A DNA stretch of 64,000 nucleotides from Mesorhizobium sp. J8 (GCF_016591715.1 NZ_AP024109.1:3162001-3226000); one strand, 5' to 3'. Shown: positions 8,398 to 17,722, counted from the first letter of the stretch. Notes: generated by a model from the sequence alone, not told the origin. Translations and numbers: made by a program.

Positions 8398-8427
8398 ATG
8401 GTAGGTAATGCCTACCTACCTTGTCAA
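8398..8427 (-). promoter_or_regulatory. Leftward phage promoter with palindromic operator (OL/PL-like)
   Basis: On the minus strand the -35 box TTGACA (8427-8422) is followed by 18 bp and the -10 box TACCAT (8403-8398). The spacer and -10 are overlaid by a dyad read on the plus strand as GGTAGGTAATGCCTACC (8400-8416). The same layout, with 20 of 24 bases from spacer through -10 identical, stands before cro at 26122-26151. A repressor bound here would block the polymerase. It would drive the operon 7868 to 5357. Confidence 0.7.
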
Positions 8428-8543
8428 GCGGAGTAGGTTGGCTTTGCCACTGCCACTCTGTGGATTGCTGCACTGCTGCGGATTTGTTTGTACTTGTTTT
8501 GTTCTCGGCCGTGAGTCACACTGTCGCGGCAGAGGAGGCAGTG

Positions 8544-8795
8544 TTGCTGACGTATTTTGTTGTCCAGAGTTTCAATTTCACGCCCAGAGGAGCGATCACG
8601 GCCGGAAGCGCGGTGGAGGTGCAGGATATCGAGCATGCTCTGCGCCTCGCAGAAAAACTGGCCGAGTGCTCGGCCGGAGTCGTGGCTTTCAGCCGGACGG
8701 GCGATCCTGCGAGCGGCGAGTTCGACGACGCAGTTATCCTTTATGCCAACGGGACTGTTCCGGTGCTTGAAGCTGAAATGTCGGTAGCTTGCTGA
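8544..8795 (+). CDS. Small conserved rhizobial hypothetical protein
   Basis: An 83-residue protein (LTYFVVQSFNFTPRGAITAG, then EHALRLAEKLAECSAGVVAF and SRTGDPASGEFDDAVILYA). It resembles a widespread short rhizobial protein of unknown function. The TTG at 8544 is chosen because GAGGAGG lies 5 bp before it; the open frame back to 8421 has poor coding character. It marks the start of the non-phage block. Confidence 0.65.
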   Translation: MLTYFVVQSFNFTPRGAITAGSAVEVQDIEHALRLAEKLAECSAGVVAFSRTGDPASGEFDDAVILYANGTVPVLEAEMSVAC

Positions 8796-8861
8796 GAGCC
8801 GGATCAAGCAAATTTCGGATCTGAGTCGGCGAAGCAACGCGACTTTGTGACCGCTTTTTGA

Positions 8862-10877
8862 ATGATCGCAAGAACGCAACCGGGGGCCGGTTCGGGCGTT
8901 TGTCTCGGGCCGGATAGCGTTTCTGTCAGCGACAAGGACCAAACTTTGCATTCTTCTAATAATGCCGATCGTCTTGTTCAGAGCGTCGTAGACTACGCGA
9001 TTTTCATGCTTGATACCCACGGGAGAATCCAGAGCTGGAACCCCGGCGCGGCCCGCATCAAGGGCTACAGTGCCGATGAGATCATCGGTAAGCATTTTTC
9101 GGTGTTCTATACGGAAGAGGACCGCAACGCAGGGGTACCGGAAGCGGTGCTCAAGGTAGCGGCAAAGGAGGGAAGATTTCACGCGGAAGGCTGGCGCGTC
9201 CGCAAGGACGGTAGCCGTTTCTGGGCGATGGTGGTGATAGACCCGATTTTCGACGACGGGATACTCACCGGGTTTGCCAAAGTCACGCGCGACATGACCG
9301 AGCATAGAGAAATGCAATTGGCAGCTCTGGAAACCGAGCGTCGATTTCGTCTGCTGGTGCAGGGTGTGACGGACTACGCCATTTACATGCTCAACCCCGA
9401 AGGCAACATCACCAACTGGAACACCGGCGCCGAACGCATCAAGGGCTACAGCGAAGCAGAAATACTCGGCCAGCATTTCTCAATCTTCTATACCTCTGAG
9501 GACAAGGAGGCGGGCCTGCCGGCCCGGGTGCTCGAAGCGGCCGGGAGAGAAGGTCGTTATGAGGCGGAGGGCTGGCGGGTCAGAAAGGACGGAAACAAAT
9601 TCTGGGCGAATGTGATCGTCGACGCCATTCGCGATGACAAGGGTCAACTGATCGGCTTTGCCAAGGTAACTCGCGATCTGACGGAACGGTTGGCAACCCA
9701 GCGGGAACTCGAGCAGTCGCGAGAGCAATTGTTTCAGGCCCAAAAAATGGAGGCCATAGGGCAGTTGACCGGTGGTCTGGCTCACGATTTCAACAATCTG
9801 TTGACCGGAATATCCGGCAGCCTTGACGTGCTGAAAATGCGCTTGGCGCAAGGTCGGATCGACGATCTCTCTCGCTATATCACTTCTGCCCAAGGTGCCA
9901 CAAAAAGGGCTGCCGCACTTACGCATAGATTGCTTGCATTTGCGCGCAGGCAGACGCTTGATCCGAAGCCGGTGAGTGTCAATGACTTGGTCTCTGACAT
10001 GGAGGAGATGATCCGGCGCACGGTCGGCCCTTCCATCGACACGGAAGCTGTCCTTGCCATCGGCCTTTGGACCACCATTTGCGACGCCAATCAGCTCGAA
10101 AATGCCATCCTCAATCTGTGCATCAATGCCAAGGACGCAATGCCTGAAGGTGGGCGGCTCACCATCGAAACTGCCAACATGTGGGTGGATGATCATATCG
10201 GCAAGGAACGTGACATGCGTCCCGGCCAGTACGTTAAGATCAGCGTCACCGACACCGGGACGGGCATGCCGCCGGACGTCGCGGCCCGCGCGTTCGATCC
10301 GTTCTTCACCACCAAGCCCACCGGGCATGGAACCGGCCTTGGCCTTTCAATGATATATGGCTTTGTCCGTCAGTCGGGCGGCCAGGTGCGAATCTATACG
10401 GAGATGGGCAAAGGGACCACGGTTGCCCTTTATCTGCCTCGCCATTGGCTTAGCCCGCAACAAAACGAACAGCCGCAGATCGAGGAAACGCAGTTGTCGG
10501 GCGAAGGCGGAACGGTGCTTGTCGTTGATGATGAGCCCCTGATCAGGATGCTCATCACCGAAGTCCTGGGCGAAATTGGCTACAGGGTTATCGAAGCGGC
10601 CGACGGGGCGACGGCGTTAAAAACTGTGGAAGCTGGCGAAAAGATTGACCTGTTGATTACGGATGTGGGGCTCCCCGGGGGCATGAACGGGCGCCAACTC
10701 GCCGATGCGATGCGGCAGACGGAGCCGAAACTCAAGATACTGTTCATCACCGGTTATGCGGAAAACGCTGCTGTAGGGAACGGTCACCTTGCTCCAGGCA
10801 TGCATGTTTTGACGAAGCCGTTCGCGATGGAAAGGCTCGCTTCCAAGATTGCCGATATCGTGAACGAAGAGGAATAG
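8862..10877 (+). CDS. Hybrid PAS-PAS histidine kinase with C-terminal receiver
   Basis: A soluble hybrid two-component kinase of up to 671 residues. It has two tandem, similar PAS domains (VVDYAIFMLDTHGRI and VTDYAIYMLNPEGNI, each followed by WRVRKDG), a HisKA dimerisation helix with phospho-acceptor His308 in GGLAHDFNNLLTG, an HATPase domain with N box NAILNLCINAKDAM, G1 DTGTGM, F box DPFFTTK and G2 GHGTGLGLS, and a receiver with phospho-acceptor Asp601 in LLITDVGLPG. There are no transmembrane segments, so it senses a cytoplasmic cue. PAS lacks the LOV cysteine motif. The start could also be TTG 8946, which has AAGGA upstream. No partner regulator is adjacent. Confidence 0.9.
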   Translation: MIARTQPGAGSGVCLGPDSVSVSDKDQTLHSSNNADRLVQSVVDYAIFMLDTHGRIQSWNPGAARIKGYSADEIIGKHFSVFYTEEDRNAGVPEAVLKVAAKEGRFHAEGWRVRKDGSRFWAMVVIDPIFDDGILTGFAKVTRDMTEHREMQLAALETERRFRLLVQGVTDYAIYMLNPEGNITNWNTGAERIKGYSEAEILGQHFSIFYTSEDKEAGLPARVLEAAGREGRYEAEGWRVRKDGNKFWANVIVDAIRDDKGQLIGFAKVTRDLTERLATQRELEQSREQLFQAQKMEAIGQLTGGLAHDFNNLLTGISGSLDVLKMRLAQGRIDDLSRYITSAQGATKRAAALTHRLLAFARRQTLDPKPVSVNDLVSDMEEMIRRTVGPSIDTEAVLAIGLWTTICDANQLENAILNLCINAKDAMPEGGRLTIETANMWVDDHIGKERDMRPGQYVKISVTDTGTGMPPDVAARAFDPFFTTKPTGHGTGLGLSMIYGFVRQSGGQVRIYTEMGKGTTVALYLPRHWLSPQQNEQPQIEETQLSGEGGTVLVVDDEPLIRMLITEVLGEIGYRVIEAADGATALKTVEAGEKIDLLITDVGLPGGMNGRQLADAMRQTEPKLKILFITGYAENAAVGNGHLAPGMHVLTKPFAMERLASKIADIVNEEE

Positions 10878-10897
10878 CGTTTCGGTCCTCGCCCGAC

Positions 10898-11512
10898 TTA
10901 ATCCCGCCTTTTCGCGAACGCCCACACCATCAGCGGGTATTCCTCGTCGTTGCTGAGATCCCGCCACACGCCATAAGCCCGCACCGGCCCGCCAATATGG
11001 GCCTTGGCGCAGGCCTTGTTGCCCCAGCCGAAGGCCTGCACGTCATCTTCGGCGAAGCCGCCTTCGACCATCAACTGCTTGAGCCCGGCGGGCGTCCAGC
11101 GGTTGTAGTCGTGCGGGCGCGCATGCACGCGAAACAGGAAGGGTGTGGCCACCATCGCCCAGCCGCCGGGCCTCACCATAGAGTGGATGTTGGCGGCGGC
11201 CGCTTGCGGGCGCTGCACATGCTCCAGCACCTGGTCGGCGATGACGATGGAAAATTGCTCCTCGGTGCGATCTTTGCAGATATCGAAGTCAGGGAAATCG
11301 ACCGAGCGATAGTTGGGGCAGAGCGCCCGCCAATATCGGTTCCAGCCCGGCGAGATTTCGATCACGTCGCGCGACTTGCGGTCGGCCGCTTCAAGAAATG
11401 TCGTGAAGGCTTCGATCTGGCGGATGCGCAGCCAGTTGCGCTCGTCATAGCGAAGCAGCCGCTTTACGGCATGTTTGCTTCGGTTCTTCAGGGCAACGGC
11501 AAGGCTTGTCAT
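10898..11512 (-). CDS. Class I SAM-dependent methyltransferase
   Basis: A 204-residue methyltransferase. DVIEISPGWNRYW is the motif I region, FSIVIADQVLEHVQRP motif IV, and MVRPGGWAMVATPF motif V/post-IV, as in the Methyltransf_11/23 families. The substrate is unknown; VHARPHDYNRWTPAGL recalls glycan or lipid-related methyltransferases. It converges on the hybrid kinase with a 20-bp gap. Confidence 0.8.
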   Translation of the reverse strand: MTSLAVALKNRSKHAVKRLLRYDERNWLRIRQIEAFTTFLEAADRKSRDVIEISPGWNRYWRALCPNYRSVDFPDFDICKDRTEEQFSIVIADQVLEHVQRPQAAAANIHSMVRPGGWAMVATPFLFRVHARPHDYNRWTPAGLKQLMVEGGFAEDDVQAFGWGNKACAKAHIGGPVRAYGVWRDLSNDEEYPLMVWAFAKRRD

Positions 11513-11661
11513 TCACGACCTCCTCCTGCCCGCCGTCTCAATAGTGTAGGTCCAAAAGCGCGCAAAAGCATGACGGAAAAAGGGCTGCCGCAAAGGACGG
11601 AAGATCAGACAGTGCTAATCGAGCTTGCTGTATCTCGGCATAGGGATAAGCTTGGCTGCTG

Positions 11662-13707
11662 TTGGGGAGAGGGTTGAAGTTGGTCCGTCGATCGGCTCGA
11701 GCTCATCTGCTTGGCTTGATAGCAGCGGTCGTGTTGCCGGTCTGGCTATTCGCCGCCTACCTGCTGGTTGCCTACGCGCTGCATGAACAATCGCGGCTAG
11801 AGCAGGAAGCACGCTGGACTGCCCGTCAGATGTCGCTGGTCGTAGAAGGCGAACTGGCCAGTCTCCAAACCCTTCTCGACGGGCTTTCGAAATCTCCGGC
11901 CCTGGCGGCTCAAGACTGGCAAGCCTTCGGCAGCGAAGCCCGGCGCATCGTCCAGGGTACGGATCAGATAATCACGCTCCGGGATTTCGACGGTCGCGAC
12001 CTCGCGAGCAGCCAGCCGGGCAGGACGCCGGATCTGCCGGAGCGTCCCCTTACGGCTCCCGAGCATGAACAATTGCAACTCGCCGGTATCCTGGTCAGCG
12101 ACGTATATGCCGCGCCGGGACCGAACGAATATCGTATTGCGGTTGCCAAACAGGTGTCCGGCGCAAAGGGCGTGCCGCTGCTGCTTTCGATCTCGGTCCC
12201 CACGGAACGCATTCGCCTTGTGATGCTGCCCGCCGTACCCGATGGATGGATCATCGGCGTTGGTGACCGTGAGGGAAGATATGTCGCGAGGTCGAAGCTG
12301 CACGACCAGGTGACCGGCAGGCCTGGTTTGCCCGAATATGTGAGTAAAATCGTAGGGCGCTCGGGTAGCTTTCACTCGCGGAATTTCGAAGGCAACACCC
12401 TGCTGGCAGGCTATTACAGGTCTCCCTATTCGGAGTGGTTCTACACCGCCAACATTCCCTTGGCTGACGTTCAGGCACCTCTCTGGTGGTCCCTCGCACA
12501 AATCGGTGCGACGGGTCTCGCAGCGCTGCTCATATCGCTGGCTCTCGCCTACGTCGTGGGCAGAAGAATCACCAAAGCTACCGGTGATCTCGCCGCGAGC
12601 GCCGATGCGCTTGGGAGCGGCCGCGCAGGTCAGGAAGTCTCCACCTCAGTCGCCGAGTTCGCCTCGATTTCCAAGGCCATGATCGCTGCCCAGCATGCCA
12701 TCTCGAAGCGCACGCGCGAGCTGGAGACGGTTCTGGAGACTGTGCCGGCCGCGGTCTGGTTTACCTACGACCCGCAGGCGCACCAGGTCATCCGGAACCG
12801 GTTCGCGGCCGAGCTTATGGGCCTGCCAACCGAGGGGCGCGATCTCTTCGGCAGGCCTGACCAGGTAATCGCCACCTTGGCATATAAGGATGGCCAGCCT
12901 GTAAGCCGGGAAGATCGGCCGCTGAGCAAGGCCATGCGCGGCGAAAACACCAGCAACGAAGAATTCGTCTACACCTTGCCGACGGGAGGGCAGCGCTATC
13001 TGCTTTCCAGCGCCCGGCCCATTCGCAGTCCGCAGGGATCGATCATTGGGGCGGTGCAGATCAGCTTGGACATTTCCGAGCGCAAACGCGGCGAAGAACA
13101 GCGCCAGTTGCTCGTTAACGAGTTGAACCATCGCGTCAAGAACACCCTTGCCGTGGTCCAAGCGATAGCCGGCCAGATCCTCCGCAACGCCACCGGCCTC
13201 GAACAGGCAAGAACAGCCTTATCAGCCCGCCTCGTGTCGCTGGCCAAGGCACACGACATTCTCACCCGACAGAACTGGAGCGGAGCTGATGTCGCGGAAG
13301 TTATTGCGGCCTCGGTAGGGTCTCATGCGCCGATTGAGCGATTTGATTTGTCCGGGGACAAGATCTGGCTGCCTCCGAACACAGCGCTCTCCTTCGCCCT
13401 GGCGTTTCACGAACTTACGACGAACGCCATCAAACATGGAGCGCTTTCGAATACGAAAGGCTCGGTTTCCATCTCTTGGCAAATTGAAAAGCACAGCGAG
13501 GGAATAAGCATTCTCGAACTGGAATGGCGCGAGCAGGGCGGTCCACCGGTCGCGCCCGGCAAGGCAGGTTTTGGCGCGCAACTGCTGCAGCGGGTCTTCG
13601 GCGGAGAAAAGTCGGGGGGCGTTGAACTAATCTACGAGCGCGCGGGAGTGCGCTGCCTTTTCACAGTTCAGTTGGAACGCCAACAAGCTTTGAAGCCGGC
13701 CGACTGA
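11662..13707 (+). CDS. Membrane HWE-family sensor histidine kinase
   Basis: A protein of about 681 residues with a transmembrane helix near residues 15-40 (LLGLIAAVVLPVWLFAAYLL), a periplasmic dCache-like sensor of about 230 residues, a second helix (ATGLAALLISLALAYVVG), a HAMP-like linker, a PAS domain (LETVLETVPAAVWFTYDP) and a C-terminal HWE kinase: H box ELNHRVKNTLAVVQAIA, N box FHELTTNAIKHGAL and the signature Trp-Glu in LELEWREQGG. HWE kinases are typical of Rhizobiales and often feed the general stress response. Starts at TTG 11662 or TTG 11680; the latter has GAGAGG 7 bp upstream. Confidence 0.9.
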   Translation: MGRGLKLVRRSARAHLLGLIAAVVLPVWLFAAYLLVAYALHEQSRLEQEARWTARQMSLVVEGELASLQTLLDGLSKSPALAAQDWQAFGSEARRIVQGTDQIITLRDFDGRDLASSQPGRTPDLPERPLTAPEHEQLQLAGILVSDVYAAPGPNEYRIAVAKQVSGAKGVPLLLSISVPTERIRLVMLPAVPDGWIIGVGDREGRYVARSKLHDQVTGRPGLPEYVSKIVGRSGSFHSRNFEGNTLLAGYYRSPYSEWFYTANIPLADVQAPLWWSLAQIGATGLAALLISLALAYVVGRRITKATGDLAASADALGSGRAGQEVSTSVAEFASISKAMIAAQHAISKRTRELETVLETVPAAVWFTYDPQAHQVIRNRFAAELMGLPTEGRDLFGRPDQVIATLAYKDGQPVSREDRPLSKAMRGENTSNEEFVYTLPTGGQRYLLSSARPIRSPQGSIIGAVQISLDISERKRGEEQRQLLVNELNHRVKNTLAVVQAIAGQILRNATGLEQARTALSARLVSLAKAHDILTRQNWSGADVAEVIAASVGSHAPIERFDLSGDKIWLPPNTALSFALAFHELTTNAIKHGALSNTKGSVSISWQIEKHSEGISILELEWREQGGPPVAPGKAGFGAQLLQRVFGGEKSGGVELIYERAGVRCLFTVQLERQQALKPAD

Positions 13708-13745
13708 TCTTCACAGGGGAAGACCAGCCGGTCGGCCTAACTGTC

Positions 13746-14063
13746 CTAGTAATTGCCGTTGTAGTACCGGTCGTCGCAGGGCGCGGTGTAGATTTGGCCA
13801 TAGCGGTCCTGGTAGCGGCAGAGCTGCTGCCCGCGGCGCTGCGGCGTGGTGGCCGAGCCGACGACGGCGCCGAGCAGCGCGCCGCTCGCGGCACCGATCA
13901 CCGTGCTCTTGGTGTTGCCGCCGATCGCCTGGCCGACCAGGGCGCCGCCGGCGCCGCCGAGCAATGCGCCGGTGGTGGCGCGCTGCTGACCCTCGGTCTG
14001 CGTCTCGCAGCCGGCAAGGGCCACGGTCATGAGCACGGCCAGAATAGCCTTCTTGATAATCAT
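13746..14063 (-). CDS. Glycine-zipper lipoprotein (17-kDa surface antigen-like)
   Basis: A 105-residue lipoprotein. The signal peptide ends in the lipobox VALAGC. A glycine-zipper membrane segment follows (TTGALLGGAGGALVGQAIGG, VIGAASGALLGAVVGSA), then a short C-terminus CRYQDRYGQIYTAPC with two cysteines. It is expected in the envelope, anchored by its lipid. The ATG at 14063 has GAGGAG 8 bp upstream, so the longer frame to 14225 was not used. Confidence 0.8.
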   Translation of the reverse strand: MIIKKAILAVLMTVALAGCETQTEGQQRATTGALLGGAGGALVGQAIGGNTKSTVIGAASGALLGAVVGSATTPQRRGQQLCRYQDRYGQIYTAPCDDRYYNGNY

Positions 14064-14244
14064 CACTAGAACTCCTCTGAAGCCCCAGGGACTGACGACG
14101 GGGGCGAACGAAGCTGAACTGCGGTCGCATTGCGGCGGAACGGCGGCACGCCGGCTCACGAAGTGAATCACGGTTTCCCCGCAGTTGAAAGCCATGGTTG
14201 CCAAACGGGTAAGTTCGCTCGGCAACGGTAAACAGCCGCCCCGT

Positions 14245-14505
14245 TCAGTTGATCTTCAGCGGCACCAAAAATGCAGGCCAACCGCGATGCTCCGGATCCA
14301 GCTCGATTTGCTCAAGGGGGGTGGGGAGCGGAACCGCTTTGCCGTCTTCAATCATCCCTTCCACGTGGAACGCCAGAGCCTCCTCAGCAAGGTCGCGCGC
14401 CTCGTCAACAGTTGTGCCGGCGGTCACTACGCCGGGAAAGTCGGGAAATGACACGCCGAAATGGCTGCCCGCCTCTTTGTGGATCAGTCCGACATATTGG
14501 CGCAT
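14245..14505 (-). CDS. HicB-like antitoxin domain protein, short and without HicA
   Basis: An 86-residue protein matching the HicB N-terminal fold: YVGLIHKEAGSHFGVSFPDF, PGVVTAGTTVDEARDLAEEAL and AFHVEGMIEDGKAVPLPTPL. HicB antitoxins usually continue after the PLKI-type end into a ribbon-helix-helix DNA-binding domain of about 45 residues; here the frame stops at LKIN. No hicA-like gene lies upstream, where a serine recombinase starts 66 bp away divergently. It may be a remnant left by the recombinase insertion, or a stand-alone short HicB. Confidence 0.75.
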   Translation of the reverse strand: MRQYVGLIHKEAGSHFGVSFPDFPGVVTAGTTVDEARDLAEEALAFHVEGMIEDGKAVPLPTPLEQIELDPEHRGWPAFLVPLKIN

Positions 14506-14570
14506 TGGTGGCTCTTGCCGCCCGACGATTGGCCCCTAGGTTTAAAGAACCCGTACAACGGGGCACGGCG

Positions 14571-16136
14571 ATGGACAAGTTTGCAGCGGCCGGCAAGCCT
14601 CCCCAAGAGAGGCGCAGAGTTCGCGCCGCCCAATATTTACGCATGTCCACCGAGCACCAGACCTATTCCCTTGATAACCAGAGGGACGCAATCCGCAGTT
14701 ATGCCGAGGTCATGGGCTACGACATCGTTGCGACATATGAAGACCCGGGCCGAAGCGGATTGCACCTGGAAAGCCGGCCCGGCCTCAAGAAGCTGCTCTT
14801 TGACGTGGAACATGGTCTTGCCGATTTCGAGACGGTCGTCGTCTACGACGTGAGCCGATGGGGCCGGTTCCAGAACATCGATGAAAGCGCCTCTTACGAA
14901 TATCGATGCCAGATGGCCGGCGTGCGGATTGAATTTTGCGCCGAGCAATTCGGGAATGACGGTACCGTCGGGTCGGACGTGCTCAAGGCCATAAAACGCA
15001 GCATGGCGGCGGAATATAGCCGAATGCTGTCACAGAAGGTCTTCATGGGCCAGGTAAGGGCGGCCGGGATGGGGTTCCACGTCGGTGGCTTGCAGGGGCT
15101 CGGACTAAGACGCCTGATGATCGACCAGTCTGGTCAGCCTAAGCTGGTGCTCGCTCGCAACGAGCACAAAAACCTTCAATCTGACCGGGTCGTTATCGTG
15201 CCGGGCCCGCCGGAGGAGATAGCGACTGTTCAGCTGATCTTTCGCCTGTTCGTCGGGTCGCGCAAAAATGAGGCCGACATCGCGAGATACCTGAATGCCC
15301 GGGGGATCGGGAACGACTTCGGCCGGCCATGGAAGCGAGAAGGGGTGCGCCGTATCCTCACCAACGAGAAATACATCGGCAATAACGTCTGGAATCGTCG
15401 CTGCACGAAATTCAAAAGCAAAATGGTGTGGAATCCCCCGGACCAATGGGTAAGGGCTGAGAACGCCATTGAGCCGATCGTCAACCGCAGATTGTTCGAG
15501 AAGGCGCAGCAAAAAATAGAATTGCTGTACCCGCGCATGAGCGATGATGAAATGCTGGCGGCACTGCGCAGTGTCTACAAACGCGAGGGGAAGCTGTCTG
15601 ATGAGATCATCAATGCAGCGCCCGAATGCCCCTCGAGCTGGCGCTATAGATCGCGTTTCGGAGGCCTGCTTAATGCGTATAGGCTGATTGGCTTCCTGCC
15701 GCCAAGGAAGTGCCACTTCATGGATCTAAGGAAGCGCCTCGAAGCTACCCGCCACCAGGTAATGGAAGACCTCTTGGTCGCGATCAAAGGGGCCGGCGGG
15801 CAGGCTTCTTATGACCCAGAAACTGAGCTCGTCCGGGTCAATGAAGAGTTCACTGTGGTGATCGCGATCGCTCGTTGTCGCGTCTCGCACAGCGCCTATC
15901 CCCGCTGGTCTTCGAGGCCTGCAGGAGAGGTCCCGGCGGATATCTTCGTTCTCATCCGAATGCATCCGGGCGACCTGGCCATCCGCGATTACCTGATAGT
16001 CCCGATGCATGAAATCGCCGAGATCAGGGGAGATTTCCACGTCAACAATGGGATGAGGCTGGATTCGTTTCTTTACCCATCCCTTGATCCGCTTGTGGCG
16101 CTGGCTGAGCGGGCATCCGTGGGGAGCGCTGCATGA
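14571..16136 (+). CDS. Large serine recombinase, second copy type
   Basis: A 521-residue serine recombinase unrelated in detail to the one at 3.7 kb. The resolvase domain is AAQYLRMSTEHQTYSLDNQ with catalytic Ser26. The Recombinase domain is GLRRLMIDQSG to VRRILTNEKYIGNNVWNR, followed by a long C-terminal part (about 200 residues) without an obvious zinc ribbon. The ATG at 14571 starts MDKFAAAGKPPQERRR; the frame is open back to 14271, but that part is antisense to the hicB-like gene. Its stop overlaps the start of the RepB-like gene (ATGA). The pair appears to be one mobile module. Confidence 0.88.
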   Translation: MDKFAAAGKPPQERRRVRAAQYLRMSTEHQTYSLDNQRDAIRSYAEVMGYDIVATYEDPGRSGLHLESRPGLKKLLFDVEHGLADFETVVVYDVSRWGRFQNIDESASYEYRCQMAGVRIEFCAEQFGNDGTVGSDVLKAIKRSMAAEYSRMLSQKVFMGQVRAAGMGFHVGGLQGLGLRRLMIDQSGQPKLVLARNEHKNLQSDRVVIVPGPPEEIATVQLIFRLFVGSRKNEADIARYLNARGIGNDFGRPWKREGVRRILTNEKYIGNNVWNRRCTKFKSKMVWNPPDQWVRAENAIEPIVNRRLFEKAQQKIELLYPRMSDDEMLAALRSVYKREGKLSDEIINAAPECPSSWRYRSRFGGLLNAYRLIGFLPPRKCHFMDLRKRLEATRHQVMEDLLVAIKGAGGQASYDPETELVRVNEEFTVVIAIARCRVSHSAYPRWSSRPAGEVPADIFVLIRMHPGDLAIRDYLIVPMHEIAEIRGDFHVNNGMRLDSFLYPSLDPLVALAERASVGSAA

Positions 16137-17008
16137 AGGCACGCGGCAAATCTTTGGGACTGGAAGCCGCCTACCAGGTTCTGCAGAACAGCCGGACCCG
16201 GCACGCCGCGCTAGTGGACGAAATGTACGAACCCGCCCGTTTGTTCACAGGTCCCTGGCTCTGCAAGACCTATGAAGCTGAATGCGAAAGAACCCGCAAA
16301 TTGACGGCTGAGGCGCAGATCCCTCGTGACCGGCTCGAGACTATAGTTCAAGCGATGCGAGATCCGTTGAAGGAGGAACGATTCCGCCGTCTGTTGTCGG
16401 CCGAAGGCCTCGCAGCCGTGCCAAAGACGCTGGCCCTGCGGATCAATGGCGAGCAACCGGCGCAAACCGCTTGTCCTCCTGCTGAGCCGAAGCCTTTGAT
16501 CAGCGGAATCTCGTCCGAGGTGCTGGATCTCCTGCAGGATTTGTATACGCCGCCCCAAGTCTTCGCCTCGCTGCGCAGAATGCTGCCGGAAAGGCAACTC
16601 AAAGCCGCAAGGCTGATGATCGCCCTGAACCGGGCGAATTTCCACTATGCGCAGCTTCTCAGCACACTTACGCCAGTGTCGCAGTTGGCGGACCCGTCCA
16701 GGCCGAAAAGGAAGTTTGCCAGCGTAACAGCAGAGCAGCTGGCTGACATGGAAATCGAGTTTGACGCGTTGAATGATGAATTCCTGCGCTGCGCCGCTCA
16801 CAGTGGCACCTGGGCGCTCGAGCTTATGGCAGCAAGGTCCTATCTCGACCGGCTGATGGAGAATGCGCGGGTGATTAGATACCTTGCGCAAAATTTCCCC
16901 GGGCAGCTCGCAAAGCTGCAGACGATCCTGGATGTCCCGATGGGCCGGGAAGCTCTGGCAGGCCATGCGAAAAAGACGGGACGAAGGCGCAAGCACCTTG
17001 TTTTCTAG
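16133..17008 (+). CDS. RepB C-terminal-domain (PF07506-like) protein coupled to recombinase
   Basis: A 291-residue protein resembling the C-terminal half of RepB partition proteins of repABC plasmids: ISSEVLDLLQDLYTPPQVFA, LRRMLPERQLKAARLMIALN, FHYAQLLSTLTPVSQL and VIRYLAQNFPGQLAKLQTI. It has no recognisable ParB nuclease-type N-terminus; residues 1-100 are helical with a DEMYEPARLF segment. Translation is coupled to the recombinase by a 4-bp ATGA overlap. Serine recombinase plus RepB-like partners recur in rhizobia. A role in directing recombination or stabilising an excised circle is my inference. Confidence 0.75.
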   Translation: MKARGKSLGLEAAYQVLQNSRTRHAALVDEMYEPARLFTGPWLCKTYEAECERTRKLTAEAQIPRDRLETIVQAMRDPLKEERFRRLLSAEGLAAVPKTLALRINGEQPAQTACPPAEPKPLISGISSEVLDLLQDLYTPPQVFASLRRMLPERQLKAARLMIALNRANFHYAQLLSTLTPVSQLADPSRPKRKFASVTAEQLADMEIEFDALNDEFLRCAAHSGTWALELMAARSYLDRLMENARVIRYLAQNFPGQLAKLQTILDVPMGREALAGHAKKTGRRRKHLVF

Positions 17009-17075
17009 GTGACGCGTTTTATGGGGATGCCTGTCGCTCTGAATGCTTCAGGATCGTCCCGTTGCCTCTCCAGGG

Positions 17076-17627
17076 TTAAGGCATATCGTCACCGCCGGGG
17101 CCGTGCAGGAAAGATTGGATTTCATGCATGTCGATGTTCCCGTCGCCATTCTGGTCGATGGCGGAGAACACCCGGCCGACGGCGTCCTGAACCTCATTTT
17201 CGGACAGCGATCCGTCACCGTTCGTGTCCAAAAAAGCGAACATAAGTCGCATTCCGGCGCCGCGCATCATGCGGGGTCCATGATGTCCGGCCATTCGGTG
17301 CTCACCGGGCGGGCCGCCGTAGCGATGTCTCTGCCACCGATCGCCGCCAAGGTCGGTATCCTTTCGCGCGTTCTCGTCCTGTCGACGATCGTCGGCCACC
17401 TCCGAATTTCGATCCTGTTGCATCTTCTCCTGGACCGCCTGATCGATCATCTGGCGGATCATCTCACGCATTGGGCCGCCTGCCTGCCCATTGATGTCCG
17501 GCATCTGTCCGGCTCCGGGCTGTTGGGTCGTTGGGGCTGGGGTGGGGGTTCCGTTTGTCTGGGCAAGAGCGGGGAAGGCCGCGAGGACAAAAACGGCGGC
17601 AGTCGCCGTGCAGCGGGGATATCTCAT
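17076..17627 (-). CDS. Secreted EF-hand calcium-binding protein
   Basis: A 183-residue exported protein. The signal peptide (TATAAVFVLAAFPALA) is followed by a Pro/Gln-rich linker, a helical segment (MREMIRQMIDQAVQEKMQQD), a His/Arg/Gly-rich middle, and two canonical EF-hand loops at the C-terminus: DTNGDGSLSENE and DQNGDGNIDMHE. Calcium binding is well supported by the loop residues; the biological role is unknown. Start is ATG 17627, with ATG 17639 just upstream. Confidence 0.85.
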   Translation of the reverse strand: MRYPRCTATAAVFVLAAFPALAQTNGTPTPAPTTQQPGAGQMPDINGQAGGPMREMIRQMIDQAVQEKMQQDRNSEVADDRRQDENARKDTDLGGDRWQRHRYGGPPGEHRMAGHHGPRMMRGAGMRLMFAFLDTNGDGSLSENEVQDAVGRVFSAIDQNGDGNIDMHEIQSFLHGPGGDDMP

Positions 17628-17722
17628 GGAATGCTCCATTAATTGGAAGTGGTTTGCCTCCTTGTGCAGCTCAAACTGGGGTTCTGCTCGATTGTTCCTG
17701 CTGGTGATCAGGCGCGAGCCCC

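Noticed and set aside
7892..8473. Minus-strand frame that would fit the leftward promoter with GGAG before an ATG at 8377
   Set aside because: Its sequence has shadow character, while the plus-strand gene in the same place has a signal peptide, a good ribosome site and G+C-rich third positions. Kept in mind because the promoter spacing is attractive.
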